Below, piece after piece: positions 26,481 to 35,059 of a stretch of 64,000 bases of DNA. The stretch is from assembly GCF_003325355.1 (NCBI RefSeq), contig NZ_CP030850.1, positions 186,001-250,000 of the forward strand, read 5' to 3'. Position 1 is the stretch's first letter, and every line of letters starts with the position of its first letter. Both the position numbers and the translations under genes were made by a program. The notes beneath the pieces are model-generated. The model ran no database searches. It was not told the DNA's origin and was given only the letters and a program-made list of their open reading frames with translations. The DNA comes from Runella rosea (GTDB taxonomy: Bacteria > Bacteroidota > Bacteroidia > Cytophagales > Spirosomataceae).

Positions 26481-27533
26481 CTATGTATTTTTTAATAAAT
26501 GAAGGATTTTCTTAGAACATTCTATCCAAGAATACTTTTCAAGAATATGTTTAGATTTACTATGTAACTTTAATGTAGTAAAGGGGTCATTTAGTAAAAG
26601 TGAAATTTGTTCAGAAAGACTTTCAGGGCTTTGAGGGTCACAATATAGTACAGAATCTTGATAAATTTCGGGTAAGCATGATGTGTTAGAAATTATACAA
26701 GCACATCCACAACTCATTGCTTCTAAAGGTGGTAAGCCAAAACCTTCAAAAAACGAAGGATAAATAAAACAAAACGCATTTTTATACAAGCTTTTCAATT
26801 CTGAATCAGAAACTCTTCCTAAAAAGGTAACATTTCTATTTTTGAACGAAACTGCATTGCCAAATATTTTAGGGTTAGGTTTCCCGACAATAACAAAGTG
26901 TACGTTGTTAATATGTTTTAAACATGAAAGAATGATATCAAAATTTTTATTTTTATTTAGACTGCTAACCCCAAGAATGAATGGCTTTGAGTTATCTATT
27001 TTATTTAAGATTTCTTTATTCTCTTCTATTTCATCAAAATGTTGATGCCCTTCATAAATTACAGTTATTTTTGATGATTGTATTCCAAACTTTTCTATAA
27101 CTTCATTTTTAGTGTAGTTTGAAATTGCTATTATTGATTTTGAAAGTTTGCCACAAATAAAGAAGATGATTTTATACCAAAGTCTAAACTGCCATGTAAA
27201 GCCTTCTGGGAAATTGATAAAATTTACATCGTGAAAAGTTGATACTTGATTTGTTTTAAAAAGCGGGCCTGTCGCACAAGGATTAAATAATAGACCATTT
27301 CTACAATATAGCGGCAATTCTATTTGCTCCCAAAGATGCCCTGTCAAAAAACCAACTTGTTTGATACTTATTCTTTTTAAATTTAATTCTATCGTTTGAC
27401 TTTTAGGGGTTAAAATTACAACAACATCATTAGGACTAATTAATATGTCGATTGCTTTCGTAACTTCCAGTGCATACCTTTGAACGCCAGTTATTTCCTG
27501 AGTTAAAAATCTGCCATTTATGTATATGTTCAT
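26481..27533 (-). CDS. Glycosyltransferase family 4 (mannosyltransferase-like)
   Basis: This 350-aa protein starts at ATG 27533 (MNIYINGRFLTQEITGVQRYALEV, the usual start for this GT4 subgroup). A longer frame to 27596 would run into the upstream gene. Motifs are FHDVNFINFPEGF, KITVIYEGHQH, FLGRVSDSELKSLY and EGFGLPPLEAM (E-x7-E). It should add a sugar to the capsule repeat unit. The start codon is 3 bp from the stop of the polymerase gene, so the two are tightly coupled. Confidence 0.92.
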   Translation of the reverse strand: MNIYINGRFLTQEITGVQRYALEVTKAIDILISPNDVVVILTPKSQTIELNLKRISIKQVGFLTGHLWEQIELPLYCRNGLLFNPCATGPLFKTNQVSTFHDVNFINFPEGFTWQFRLWYKIIFFICGKLSKSIIAISNYTKNEVIEKFGIQSSKITVIYEGHQHFDEIEENKEILNKIDNSKPFILGVSSLNKNKNFDIILSCLKHINNVHFVIVGKPNPKIFGNAVSFKNRNVTFLGRVSDSELKSLYKNAFCFIYPSFFEGFGLPPLEAMSCGCACIISNTSCLPEIYQDSVLYCDPQSPESLSEQISLLLNDPFTTLKLHSKSKHILEKYSWIECSKKILHLLKNT

Positions 27534-27535
27534 TC

Positions 27536-28867
27536 CTATATTTTCTTTAAAAATGACCCTAAAATGATGAACCCTATGAATACATAGTACTGCCAAAAAT
27601 TTGCTGTCAATATAATTGCATTAGCTGATATAAAAAGGAAGGAATAGCTATAACTTTTCATAAAATTTGGAGTACTCTTCACTAATTCTGTTTTTATTTG
27701 TTTACTAACAATTGATAGTGCACTTCCCCACAAAAATCCAATAACAACAACACCTATTATTCCAAAATTTAGATATGATTCAAAAAAAGGGCCTCCTCTG
27801 ATACCTCCATGTGTTCCATCTTCGTATCCAAGAAAATTATTAGTGTATGCACTAATTGCATACGTGTTTCTAAAGTCTGAGATATACCTTGGGATAAACG
27901 AAATAAAAGCTGCTAAATAAGACTTCCCATAAAGTAAATTCTCATCCCAGAATGATAGTATATAAGCAAAGTCTCTCAAATCCGAAAAATTATTTCCATA
28001 TAAAAAGGAATAAGTAAAGAACCCTAAATTCTCAATTTCGTATTCCCGCCCTCCGTCTCTCAAAAGACCAAGAAGAAATACTGAATTTGCCAACCCAAAA
28101 GCCCATAAAGATAGCTTTCTTAACTTTAATTTATGTCTTAAATGGATAAGATAAAAAATGATTCCATTTAGTGCTGTAAAAAAAACAGTTGACCTATTGC
28201 CAGTAAATGTCGCAAAAATAGAAAGTAAAATGACTACTAATAATGTCATTTTTGCCTTTTTTTGAATATATATAATGATCAAAATAGGAATAAAAACATT
28301 ATAGAATGATGTCCAGAAATTAAAAATGGGACGAATTTCAGGAATAGCCAAGTAGTCATTTCTTATTTTGAAGCTAAATCCAAATCGAGAGAACGAATAT
28401 ACCAGTCCTAATACAGTAAAAAATAGAAGAAACGAAATGCACAAATATATATATTTTTTATTTGACATAGTTTCAAATAAAAGTTGTCCGCCCCAGTTGT
28501 TTATCTTAATGATTGTGCGGTTAAAAGTAGAAAATACATTTAGACTAAATAGATAGTTAGCAAGAATAATGGATATATAACCTGTAAGGGTGATAAGAAA
28601 AGCATCATCTACTTTCTCTTTTATCATATCCATTCGTCCACCCATAGCAATACCATTTAGGTAAGAAGCCGCAAATGGATACATGAAAAATATTACAAAT
28701 ATATAATTGTAGAATATATAAAAATGCCAATAATCAATTTTGAATCCTTGTTTATAGCATTTATAGTACCAGCTGTATAAAAATTGTAAAAATACTAAAA
28801 ATGAAATAAAAAGATTGACAATATTTGCATCAATAGCTCCAAGAAATAGTTCAACTCGTGAATTCAT
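27536..28867 (-). CDS. Wzy-like oligosaccharide polymerase
   Basis: This 443-aa protein has about 11-12 membrane segments, no signal peptide and the low sequence complexity of O-antigen/oligosaccharide polymerases. A large periplasmic loop near residues 280-345 (FSDLRDFAYILSFW through YEDGTHGGIRGGP) fits Wzy proteins. Wzy joins lipid-linked repeat units on the periplasmic side. The assignment relies on topology and on the flanking Wzx, GT and Wzz genes. Confidence 0.8.
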   Translation of the reverse strand: MNSRVELFLGAIDANIVNLFISFLVFLQFLYSWYYKCYKQGFKIDYWHFYIFYNYIFVIFFMYPFAASYLNGIAMGGRMDMIKEKVDDAFLITLTGYISIILANYLFSLNVFSTFNRTIIKINNWGGQLLFETMSNKKYIYLCISFLLFFTVLGLVYSFSRFGFSFKIRNDYLAIPEIRPIFNFWTSFYNVFIPILIIIYIQKKAKMTLLVVILLSIFATFTGNRSTVFFTALNGIIFYLIHLRHKLKLRKLSLWAFGLANSVFLLGLLRDGGREYEIENLGFFTYSFLYGNNFSDLRDFAYILSFWDENLLYGKSYLAAFISFIPRYISDFRNTYAISAYTNNFLGYEDGTHGGIRGGPFFESYLNFGIIGVVVIGFLWGSALSIVSKQIKTELVKSTPNFMKSYSYSFLFISANAIILTANFWQYYVFIGFIILGSFLKKI

Positions 28868-28870
28868 TTT

Positions 28871-28963
28871 CTAAAACAGAATTATTTCTCTTAAAATTTT
28901 TTCAATATTAAATTTACTCTTGACTTTATCTGCTGGGTCTTGCTCCACTAAGCCACAATCGCT
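28871..28963 (-). pseudogene. Decayed C-terminal fragment of a lost (possibly glycosyltransferase) gene
   Basis: Reading the - strand from 28963 to the TAG at 28871-28873 gives 30 uninterrupted residues, SDCGLVEQDPADKVKSK and then FNIEKILREIILF. These have normal coding character and resemble the end of a GT4-type protein. An in-frame TAA lies directly upstream (28964-28966), and no start codon precedes the stretch. It ends 3 bp before the Wzy-like ATG, the spacing expected of a former operon neighbour. It is seen by eye only and too short for certainty. Confidence 0.4.
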
Positions 28964-29024
28964 TTAAAGTAGAAACTTTGGTTTTGTCAATAAATCATTA
29001 GGGAGTTAAATAACCCAAAATAGA

Positions 29025-29167
29025 CAACAAAAAGTCCACTCCGAAAAGTATATATTTGTTTGAAAATTAGCTATTTCTCACTCTAAATTTAATTAATAGA
29101 ATTTCAATGAAATAAATAATTTTGTATACTTTAGTGATAAATACTTTTCGAAATGGACTCAACAAAA
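29025..29167. mobile_element. MITE-like element (127 bp) with 8-bp target duplication
   Basis: The element is 29033-29159. Its left end AGTCCACTCCGAAAAGTAT and the reverse complement of its right end AGTCCATTTCGAAAAGTAT agree at 20 of 23 positions when extended to 29055 and 29137. Immediately outside both ends lies the same octamer CAACAAAA (29025-29032 and 29160-29167), as a transposition target duplication would leave. The interior is AT-rich and codes for nothing. It is inserted directly 3' of the GT2 gene (stop at 29168-29170). No transposase is present, so it would be a non-autonomous element moved by an IS elsewhere. The remaining bases 28967-29024 hold nothing recognisable. Confidence 0.75.
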
Positions 29168-30190
29168 TCATTTTATATTTTTCATTAAGTTCCTATGCCC
29201 CCAAAATAATAATAATATTTTTTTAGTTAGACTTATCTTTAACAAAGGGAGGATTATATATTTTACTATTTTATATTTTAAGTTATAAAAAATCACTTTT
29301 TTATAAATTTCTTTTTCATGATAGTTTACATAATTTTTGTAAATTGTGTATTCACCTTTATTCCCTATTAGTAACTTTACTATGGCAAAAGCAATTTCAG
29401 AGTAGATTAGGCTTTTTCTACTTAATTCAATATCTTGTGTCATTTCAGGCAGATTGTGCTTCATGTATTCTATTATACTTTTGTATAACAGTAAGCGTTC
29501 ATCAATGAAGTGTTTTGCTGTATTATATCTACTACTTTCATTGTCAGAATGAATTCTAAAAGTATAAGATGGTATATCAAGAAATGCTACTTTACCATGT
29601 GCTGTTAATCGTAAATTTATGTTGATATCTCCATAAAAAAAATTAGAGGAAGGTATTTTTAATAGTATACTTTTTCTTAGACAACATGCTTCCCACCCTA
29701 AACCAACTTTACCATTACAATAGTCTTTGAATACTTGAAAACCATCTACTATTTTATTTGTGTAATATTTACTATATTTTCTTTTCTTTAATAATTTTTT
29801 ATCATGGTAGAAATCAAGTTCTTTTCCTTTTACATATACGATGTCACTTTCTTCCTCTAAATAGCTCACAGATTGTGATACAAACTCACTATTGATTAAA
29901 TAATCGTCACTTGATAAGTACACAATGTACTTACCTTGTGATAATTCATAAATAAGTTTATTGATATTAGCTTTTGAACCAATATTACTTTCATTGTAGT
30001 GAAACCTTACTCGTTTATCTTTTAAATAGTTTATAATTACTTCTTTTGAATTGTCTTTTGAATTATTATCACAGATTATTACTTCAAAATTACTATAATC
30101 TTGACTGAGAGCACTTTCTATCGCCATTCCTATCCATTGTGCATTATTATATGAGGGAATGATTATACTTACCAGTGGATTTGATTCCAT
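29168..30190 (-). CDS. Glycosyltransferase family 2
   Basis: This 340-aa protein has the GT-A/GT2 signature: VSIIIPSYNNAQWIGMAIES, FEVIICDNNSKDNS, GSKANINKLI and YLSSDDYL (the DxD-like metal site). A variable C-terminal half with helices follows. It adds a sugar in capsule repeat assembly. It overlaps the Wzx gene by 22 bp at its 5' end and is very AT-rich. Its stop abuts the right target duplication of the MITE-like element. Confidence 0.93.
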   Translation of the reverse strand: MESNPLVSIIIPSYNNAQWIGMAIESALSQDYSNFEVIICDNNSKDNSKEVIINYLKDKRVRFHYNESNIGSKANINKLIYELSQGKYIVYLSSDDYLINSEFVSQSVSYLEEESDIVYVKGKELDFYHDKKLLKKRKYSKYYTNKIVDGFQVFKDYCNGKVGLGWEACCLRKSILLKIPSSNFFYGDININLRLTAHGKVAFLDIPSYTFRIHSDNESSRYNTAKHFIDERLLLYKSIIEYMKHNLPEMTQDIELSRKSLIYSEIAFAIVKLLIGNKGEYTIYKNYVNYHEKEIYKKVIFYNLKYKIVKYIILPLLKISLTKKILLLFWGHRNLMKNIK

Positions 30191-31665
30191 ATTTTTCTAT
30201 TTAAAAAATAAAATCTTAGTTGAGGCACAATAATTATGTAAGCGATTCCTGAGGTTACTAGCAGTATAAGAAATTGTATAAAACCAATGGATTGAAAAAA
30301 ATGTATTTGAAGATACTTAAAAGGGACAAAAACTACCAAAGAGTAAAAAAAAGGTATTATTATACTTTCTAAAAACCATTTTTTTGTCCCACTATGAATA
30401 TATAGATAATGAATCAAAGGAATACTAAATAAAACATAACATATATTCACAAAAAGCCAGACTACTCCAGCTCCCAAGATACCATATTTATTAGATAAAA
30501 AGATAATCAATGGTACAGAGATAAGAGCAATAATAATATTCTGATAAAATGTAAATTTTGTAATTCCTCTTGAAAGTAAATAAAAATATGGAACCCACAT
30601 AAGAGCATTAAAAGTTGCTCCCATAGTCACAACCTGCACTAATAAAGACGTCTTGTGAGTTAGAATTTCATTTCCAGTCCAAAACAATAAAATTTCCTTC
30701 GCATAAAATATAAGCTGTAAACTTATAGGGAAAATAATAATAGATACCCAATTACAAGACTTATAATAAAGCGTCATAAGTTCATTTAATTTGAGTTTAG
30801 TATATAACTCAGTGAACTTAGGAAATAAAAAAGATTGAATAACTACTACACCTTGACTAATTATTCCAGATACAGTAAAAGCTAAGTTGTAATAACCTAC
30901 ATTTTCTAATGATACTGTTTTACTTACTATTAATTTATCAATTTGTGTTAAAAAAAAAGTAATTAGTGAGATTCCAGTCATCCCAGTAATGAATTTCCAA
31001 ATCTTATTAATATGAGAAAGGGAAAATCTAAATTCTAAATTAGGTTCTATAAAAGACTTAATTACTCTCTTGAATAAAAAAACAGTAAAGAACATAACAG
31101 CAGCTTGTAATAAAAAGTACAGCTCTATATCTTTATTCGAAAAATATATTATTAGAAATACTCCTGCATTTTTTAATGTCATGTATAAAATAGATAGTAG
31201 AGCAACTTGATTTTGTTTAGAAATTCCAATTAAAATTCCATTATATAGGCTTATTGGAAACTGAAAAACAAGCACTATACTCATATACTTTATACAATTA
31301 CTAATAGTGTCTATATCTACTGTAACAGTGTTTAGCCACTCTCTTGCAATAAAATCTGATGACAGTAAGAGAACAATTCCCACTGTAAAGGCAAAAACCC
31401 AATAAATGATTTCAACAGATTGTATTAGATTATTTCTATCAATTTTGATTTTTGAATTTGATTCAAAAATTGCTATTTCGCGTGTAACTGCTGTACTAAA
31501 ACCGACATCTAATATTGATAATGAAGTTGAAAGTGTTGAATAAAAAGTTATTAGCCCAAAAGATTCTACTCCCAATATATCTACATATAATGGAATGAAA
31601 ATTAAGTTGATTAAAACAGACCATAACTTACTAAATATTGTCAAAAAAAAAATTTTGTGAGTCAT
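30169..31665 (-). CDS. wzx: Wzx-type polysaccharide flippase (MOP superfamily)
   Basis: This 498-aa protein has about 12-14 membrane segments. Typical MOP/Wzx stretches are IPLYVDILGVESFGLITFYSTLSTSLSILD-like text near the N-terminus, FLTQIDKLIVSKTVSLENVGYYNLA in the middle and a paired C-terminal helical half. Wzx moves the finished undecaprenyl-linked repeat unit across the inner membrane. The start ATG is at 31663-31665, 26 bp after the upstream methyltransferase gene. Sequence is notably AT-rich. Confidence 0.9.
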   Translation of the reverse strand: MTHKIFFLTIFSKLWSVLINLIFIPLYVDILGVESFGLITFYSTLSTSLSILDVGFSTAVTREIAIFESNSKIKIDRNNLIQSVEIIYWVFAFTVGIVLLLSSDFIAREWLNTVTVDIDTISNCIKYMSIVLVFQFPISLYNGILIGISKQNQVALLSILYMTLKNAGVFLIIYFSNKDIELYFLLQAAVMFFTVFLFKRVIKSFIEPNLEFRFSLSHINKIWKFITGMTGISLITFFLTQIDKLIVSKTVSLENVGYYNLAFTVSGIISQGVVVIQSFLFPKFTELYTKLKLNELMTLYYKSCNWVSIIIFPISLQLIFYAKEILLFWTGNEILTHKTSLLVQVVTMGATFNALMWVPYFYLLSRGITKFTFYQNIIIALISVPLIIFLSNKYGILGAGVVWLFVNICYVLFSIPLIHYLYIHSGTKKWFLESIIIPFFYSLVVFVPFKYLQIHFFQSIGFIQFLILLVTSGIAYIIIVPQLRFYFLNRKIWNQIHW

Positions 31666-31691
31666 GAAAGAAAATCATTATAAATAGTTCG

Positions 31692-32432
31692 CTATTTTAT
31701 TTTCTTTAAAAACCCATCAGGAGCTACGCTAATCAACAATTTATTATCTATAGACTTATCAATTTGAAAGTCTTCGGCTGTTTCTAAGAACTCAAAAACT
31801 GCAGTTTTAGGGTTATTGCCTGGATTCCAAGGCCTTCCACCTGGCATGTAATCACTTGGTAAATCTTCAACTATTGTATCAAATACTACACAATAGCTAC
31901 CAATAGAAGTCAAATGTGCGTATAGTTTTAACTCTTGCAGAACATGTTCATGCGTATGATTTGAATCTAGGCATACCATGATATTTTTTTTAGTTTTTGC
32001 TACTTCATAGACTTTTTCTGCTGTTGATTCTTCTATTGAAGAACCTTCTATCATTTGAATACGCTTGATCATTGGGTGGGCCTCTATCAAGTCTCTATTG
32101 TGTTGTCTTATATCAATATCAATACCCAACACGAGGCCATCCCCTCCAATCAACTCTAGTAATGAAGCATAATAAATAATAGAACCACCATGCGCAATGC
32201 CAGCTTCAATGATTAAATCAGGCTTTATTTCCCAAATCAATTCTTGCATGGCTATCATATCTTGTGGGTATGCAATGATAGGGCGACCCATCCAAGAAAA
32301 ATTATAAGAATATTTTGCCTTATTAGATTCTACATTGAACTGATATGCAGCATTAGTCAATGCTTTGTTCTTTCCGTTAGAGGCAATTAATGCTTCTCTT
32401 TCTTTTTGAAATTCTACTATTGGATTATTCAT
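31692..32432 (-). CDS. CmcI-like (cephalosporin hydroxylase/rhamnosyl O-methyltransferase family) methyltransferase
   Basis: This 246-aa protein resembles the CmcI family: FSWMGRPIIAYPQDMIAMQELIWE, LIIEAGIAHGGSIIYYASLL (SAM-binding), VLGIDIDIRQHN, MVCLDSNHTHEHV and YMPGGRPWNPGNNPKTAVFEFL. Members in glycan loci are thought to O-methylate sugars. Here it may methylate the deoxysugar made by the adjacent genes or a terminal residue. It overlaps the reductase gene by 8 bp. Enzymatic activity is inferred from the family. Confidence 0.85.
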   Translation of the reverse strand: MNNPIVEFQKEREALIASNGKNKALTNAAYQFNVESNKAKYSYNFSWMGRPIIAYPQDMIAMQELIWEIKPDLIIEAGIAHGGSIIYYASLLELIGGDGLVLGIDIDIRQHNRDLIEAHPMIKRIQMIEGSSIEESTAEKVYEVAKTKKNIMVCLDSNHTHEHVLQELKLYAHLTSIGSYCVVFDTIVEDLPSDYMPGGRPWNPGNNPKTAVFEFLETAEDFQIDKSIDNKLLISVAPDGFLKKIK

Positions 32433-33276
32433 TAATTATATTATTTAATTTTTGATTATTTCCCCAAAAGGCTAAAGGTTCATAATTGGGATAAGGGTAA
32501 AACCCAAAATTGAGTTTTATTGAATAGTTATTTTTAGAAATGTAATCTTCAACTAGTCTTCTAACCGAAATGGGTTGACCACTACTACAATTAATAATAC
32601 CAACAATCTTTTTTTGTAGAGCAATGGCAACAATATTTTGAGCAACTTTTTCTATAGAGAGATAATCCCTTAATTGTTCGCCACCTGACATATTAAAAAC
32701 ACTATCACCTTTTTGTACCGCAGTCTCTAACTGAGATAATATCGCTTTACTATATTGCCCTTCTCCATACATGTAAAATAATCGAATCCAATGAAAAACA
32801 AAAAACTGATTTTTCTGAAGCTCTTCTATAAAACGTCTTAAGCTATCTTTTGCAATAGCATAAGCACAGTCGGGTTCTGGTACTTTATCCTCACTTAGAC
32901 AGCCTTCATTCTTGCCATATTCTAAACATGTGCCAATTGCCGTAATGTGCTTTCCGCCATTTTGGATATAATTTTTCAAAAATTGATAATGGGTAAATAA
33001 ATTTTTTTCAATATGTACTATATCTAAAAAGTTAGGTAAGCCATCCCAGGCTAAGTGTATTAAAACATCGGGGCGATTGAAATATTCGTATAAATTAAGA
33101 TTACTGTCAAAGTTTGATATATCAAAAGGAATATACTTAACTTTATTATACCATGTTTTTAGACGAACTTTATTTTCATCTCTTGAAGTAGCAATAACTT
33201 GATGTTTTTGACTCAACAAGTTATTTACAACTTGATTTCCTATAAAACCCGATGCTCCTGTCACTAATACTTTCAC
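32425..33276 (-). CDS. NAD(P)-dependent sugar epimerase/4-ketoreductase (SDR)
   Basis: This 283-aa extended SDR protein has GASGFIG (7-13), TAIGTCLEYG and the catalytic pair Y139/K143 (YAIAK). It starts with GTG at 33276, and this codon overlaps the stop of the upstream methyltransferase (GTGA). Within the rfbF-rfbG-rfbC-methyltransferase order, it is placed to reduce the 4-keto group of a CDP-6-deoxyhexulose. Reductases of this kind set the final stereochemistry, which cannot be read from sequence by eye. Confidence 0.85.
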   Translation of the reverse strand: MKVLVTGASGFIGNQVVNNLLSQKHQVIATSRDENKVRLKTWYNKVKYIPFDISNFDSNLNLYEYFNRPDVLIHLAWDGLPNFLDIVHIEKNLFTHYQFLKNYIQNGGKHITAIGTCLEYGKNEGCLSEDKVPEPDCAYAIAKDSLRRFIEELQKNQFFVFHWIRLFYMYGEGQYSKAILSQLETAVQKGDSVFNMSGGEQLRDYLSIEKVAQNIVAIALQKKIVGIINCSSGQPISVRRLVEDYISKNNYSIKLNFGFYPYPNYEPLAFWGNNQKLNNIINE

Positions 33277-34499
33277 AATACTTTAACATTTGGAATAGGT
33301 ATAACAAATTGACCATCCCATTCTCTAATATAGTTTAACTGATTCATAATTTCATTTATTAAGTTCCATGGCAAAATGAGTACAAAGTCTGGTTTTTGTG
33401 TTTTGAGATAGTTTTCCTCCATTACAGGAATATGGCTTGCTGGTAAAAACTTATGTTGCTTATGAGGGTTAGCATCTACTACAAAATTAATCAAATCAGC
33501 CTTTATGCCACAAAAATTCAATAAGGTATTACCCTTGGCCGCGGCACCATATGCAGCTACTTTTTTGCCTTTTCTTTTTTGTTCAATCAAAAAAGTTAGT
33601 AAATCTAACTTTACTTTCATGACTTTTTCTTGAAAGCCGGCGTAATAAAATAGTTGGTCAATTCCTTTCTTTTTTTCTTTTATAACTAATTCGCCTACTC
33701 TTGAAGAGATTAATTTTGATTTGTCTTCCTGATGTTTTGCGTAAATACGTAAAGAGCCACCATGAGTAGGTATTTCTTCTACATCAAACATTTCTAAGCC
33801 TGCAGCCTCAAATATTTGTTTGACAGTATAAAAAGAGAGGTATGAAAAATGCTCATGATAAATGGTATCAAACTGAATATTGTCAATTAGTTGAGCCAAA
33901 TGTGGAAATTCCATGGTTATTACTCCTTCTTCAGCCAGTAATAATTTCATCCCATCAACAAAATCAACAATATCAGGTACGTGTGCTAATACATTGTTAC
34001 CTAATAGCAAATCAGACTTATAGCCTTCCTTTGCCAGCTTTTGAGCTAATTTTGTTCCAAAAAACTCAGTAATCGTTTCAATGCCTTTAGCACGGGCTAC
34101 TTCGGCAGTATTTGACGTAGGCTCTATACCAAGCGTAGGTATACCTTTTTCCTTAAAATATTGCAAAAGATAACCATCGTTTGAGGCAATTTCTGTTACT
34201 AAGCTTTGGCTGTTAAAACCAAAGCGTTTGACCATTAAATCCGTATATTGCTTAGCATGAGCTAACCAACTTTTGGAGTATGATGAGAAATAAACATAAT
34301 TACTGTCAAAAATAGAATCAGATTTTTTATATTCATCAACTTGAACCAAAAAGCAACTATGGCATGTAAAGACTTTTAGGGGGAAAAATGTTTCCGGCTC
34401 GTTTAGTTGCTCCTTTGTCAAAAAAGAATTGGAAGCGGGTGAGTTAACGAGGTCTATAAAAGTATGTTCTAATTTGGTATTACAAAATCTACATTTCAT
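33273..34499 (-). CDS. Sugar C-methyltransferase (TylCIII/NovU type)
   Basis: This 408-aa protein has the three-part structure of deoxysugar C-methyltransferases. First is an N-terminal zinc site (C3, C6, C46, C49). Then comes a SAM fold with LVTEIASNDGYLLQYF (about 100-115) and YHEHFSYLS (214-222), whose histidines are catalytic candidates. Last is a C-terminal Methyltransf_14-type domain (YGAAAKGNTLLNFCGI, VDANPHKQHKFLP, ILPWNLINEI). Family enzymes methylate C-3 of NDP-4-keto-6-deoxysugars. Its stop and start overlap both neighbours. Confidence 0.92.
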   Translation of the reverse strand: MKCRFCNTKLEHTFIDLVNSPASNSFLTKEQLNEPETFFPLKVFTCHSCFLVQVDEYKKSDSIFDSNYVYFSSYSKSWLAHAKQYTDLMVKRFGFNSQSLVTEIASNDGYLLQYFKEKGIPTLGIEPTSNTAEVARAKGIETITEFFGTKLAQKLAKEGYKSDLLLGNNVLAHVPDIVDFVDGMKLLLAEEGVITMEFPHLAQLIDNIQFDTIYHEHFSYLSFYTVKQIFEAAGLEMFDVEEIPTHGGSLRIYAKHQEDKSKLISSRVGELVIKEKKKGIDQLFYYAGFQEKVMKVKLDLLTFLIEQKRKGKKVAAYGAAAKGNTLLNFCGIKADLINFVVDANPHKQHKFLPASHIPVMEENYLKTQKPDFVLILPWNLINEIMNQLNYIREWDGQFVIPIPNVKVL

Positions 34500-35059
34500 T
34501 ATGATAAAATTAAATCTATGCCTTCAAAAGATCGCGTAAGATATTGATGGTTTAAGTCTCTTTCTGAAATATCAGTAGGTTCTAACGGCCATTTTATACT
34601 CAAAAGTGGTTCATCATATCTTAATGCGCCTTCAGAATTCTTTTCATAGTACATAGTATGATGATAAATCAATTCACAGTTATCTGATAACGTCTGAAAG
34701 CCGTGTGCAAAGCCTTTCGGGATATACAACATCTTTTTATTTATTGCCGAAAGTTCGATACTAAAATGTTGTAAAAACGTTGGAGAACCTTTACGAATAT
34801 CTACTATTACATCTAAGACTCCTCCCGAAATACAACGAACCATTTTTATCTCACTATGTGGAGGGTACTGAAAATGCATACCCCTTATAGCTCCTTTTGT
34901 TACAGTAAAAGAGTGATTGAGCTGTACCCATTCTTCGCTGTGTCCAATTTTCTCAAAATCTTTTTTACAAAAAGTACGGGTGAACCAGCCTCTATTGTCT
35001 GAAAATGATTGTAAGCTTATAACATAGCTATTTTTTAGTGGTGTTTCTTCAAAAATCAT
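34499..35059 (-). CDS. rfbC: dTDP-4-dehydrorhamnose 3,5-epimerase-like protein (RfbC/RmlC)
   Basis: This 186-aa cupin has RmlC motifs: SFSDNRGWFTRTF, IRGMHFQYPP (H62), K72, LDVIVDIRKGSPTF, YIPKGFAHGFQTLSD and the YYEKNSEGALRYDEP region with Y137/Y138. In this operon the substrate is expected to be CDP- rather than dTDP-4-keto-6-deoxyglucose, with 3- and/or 5-epimerisation. It overlaps the next gene's ATG by one base (TAATG) and the preceding stop by four (ATGA). Confidence 0.93.
   Translation of the reverse strand: MIFEETPLKNSYVISLQSFSDNRGWFTRTFCKKDFEKIGHSEEWVQLNHSFTVTKGAIRGMHFQYPPHSEIKMVRCISGGVLDVIVDIRKGSPTFLQHFSIELSAINKKMLYIPKGFAHGFQTLSDNCELIYHHTMYYEKNSEGALRYDEPLLSIKWPLEPTDISERDLNHQYLTRSFEGIDLILS

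Noticed and set aside
28967-29024. Short GGG/CCC hairpin (GGGAGTTAAATAACCC) before the MITE-like element
   Set aside because: Stem of three G-C pairs only; not a credible terminator or repeat.
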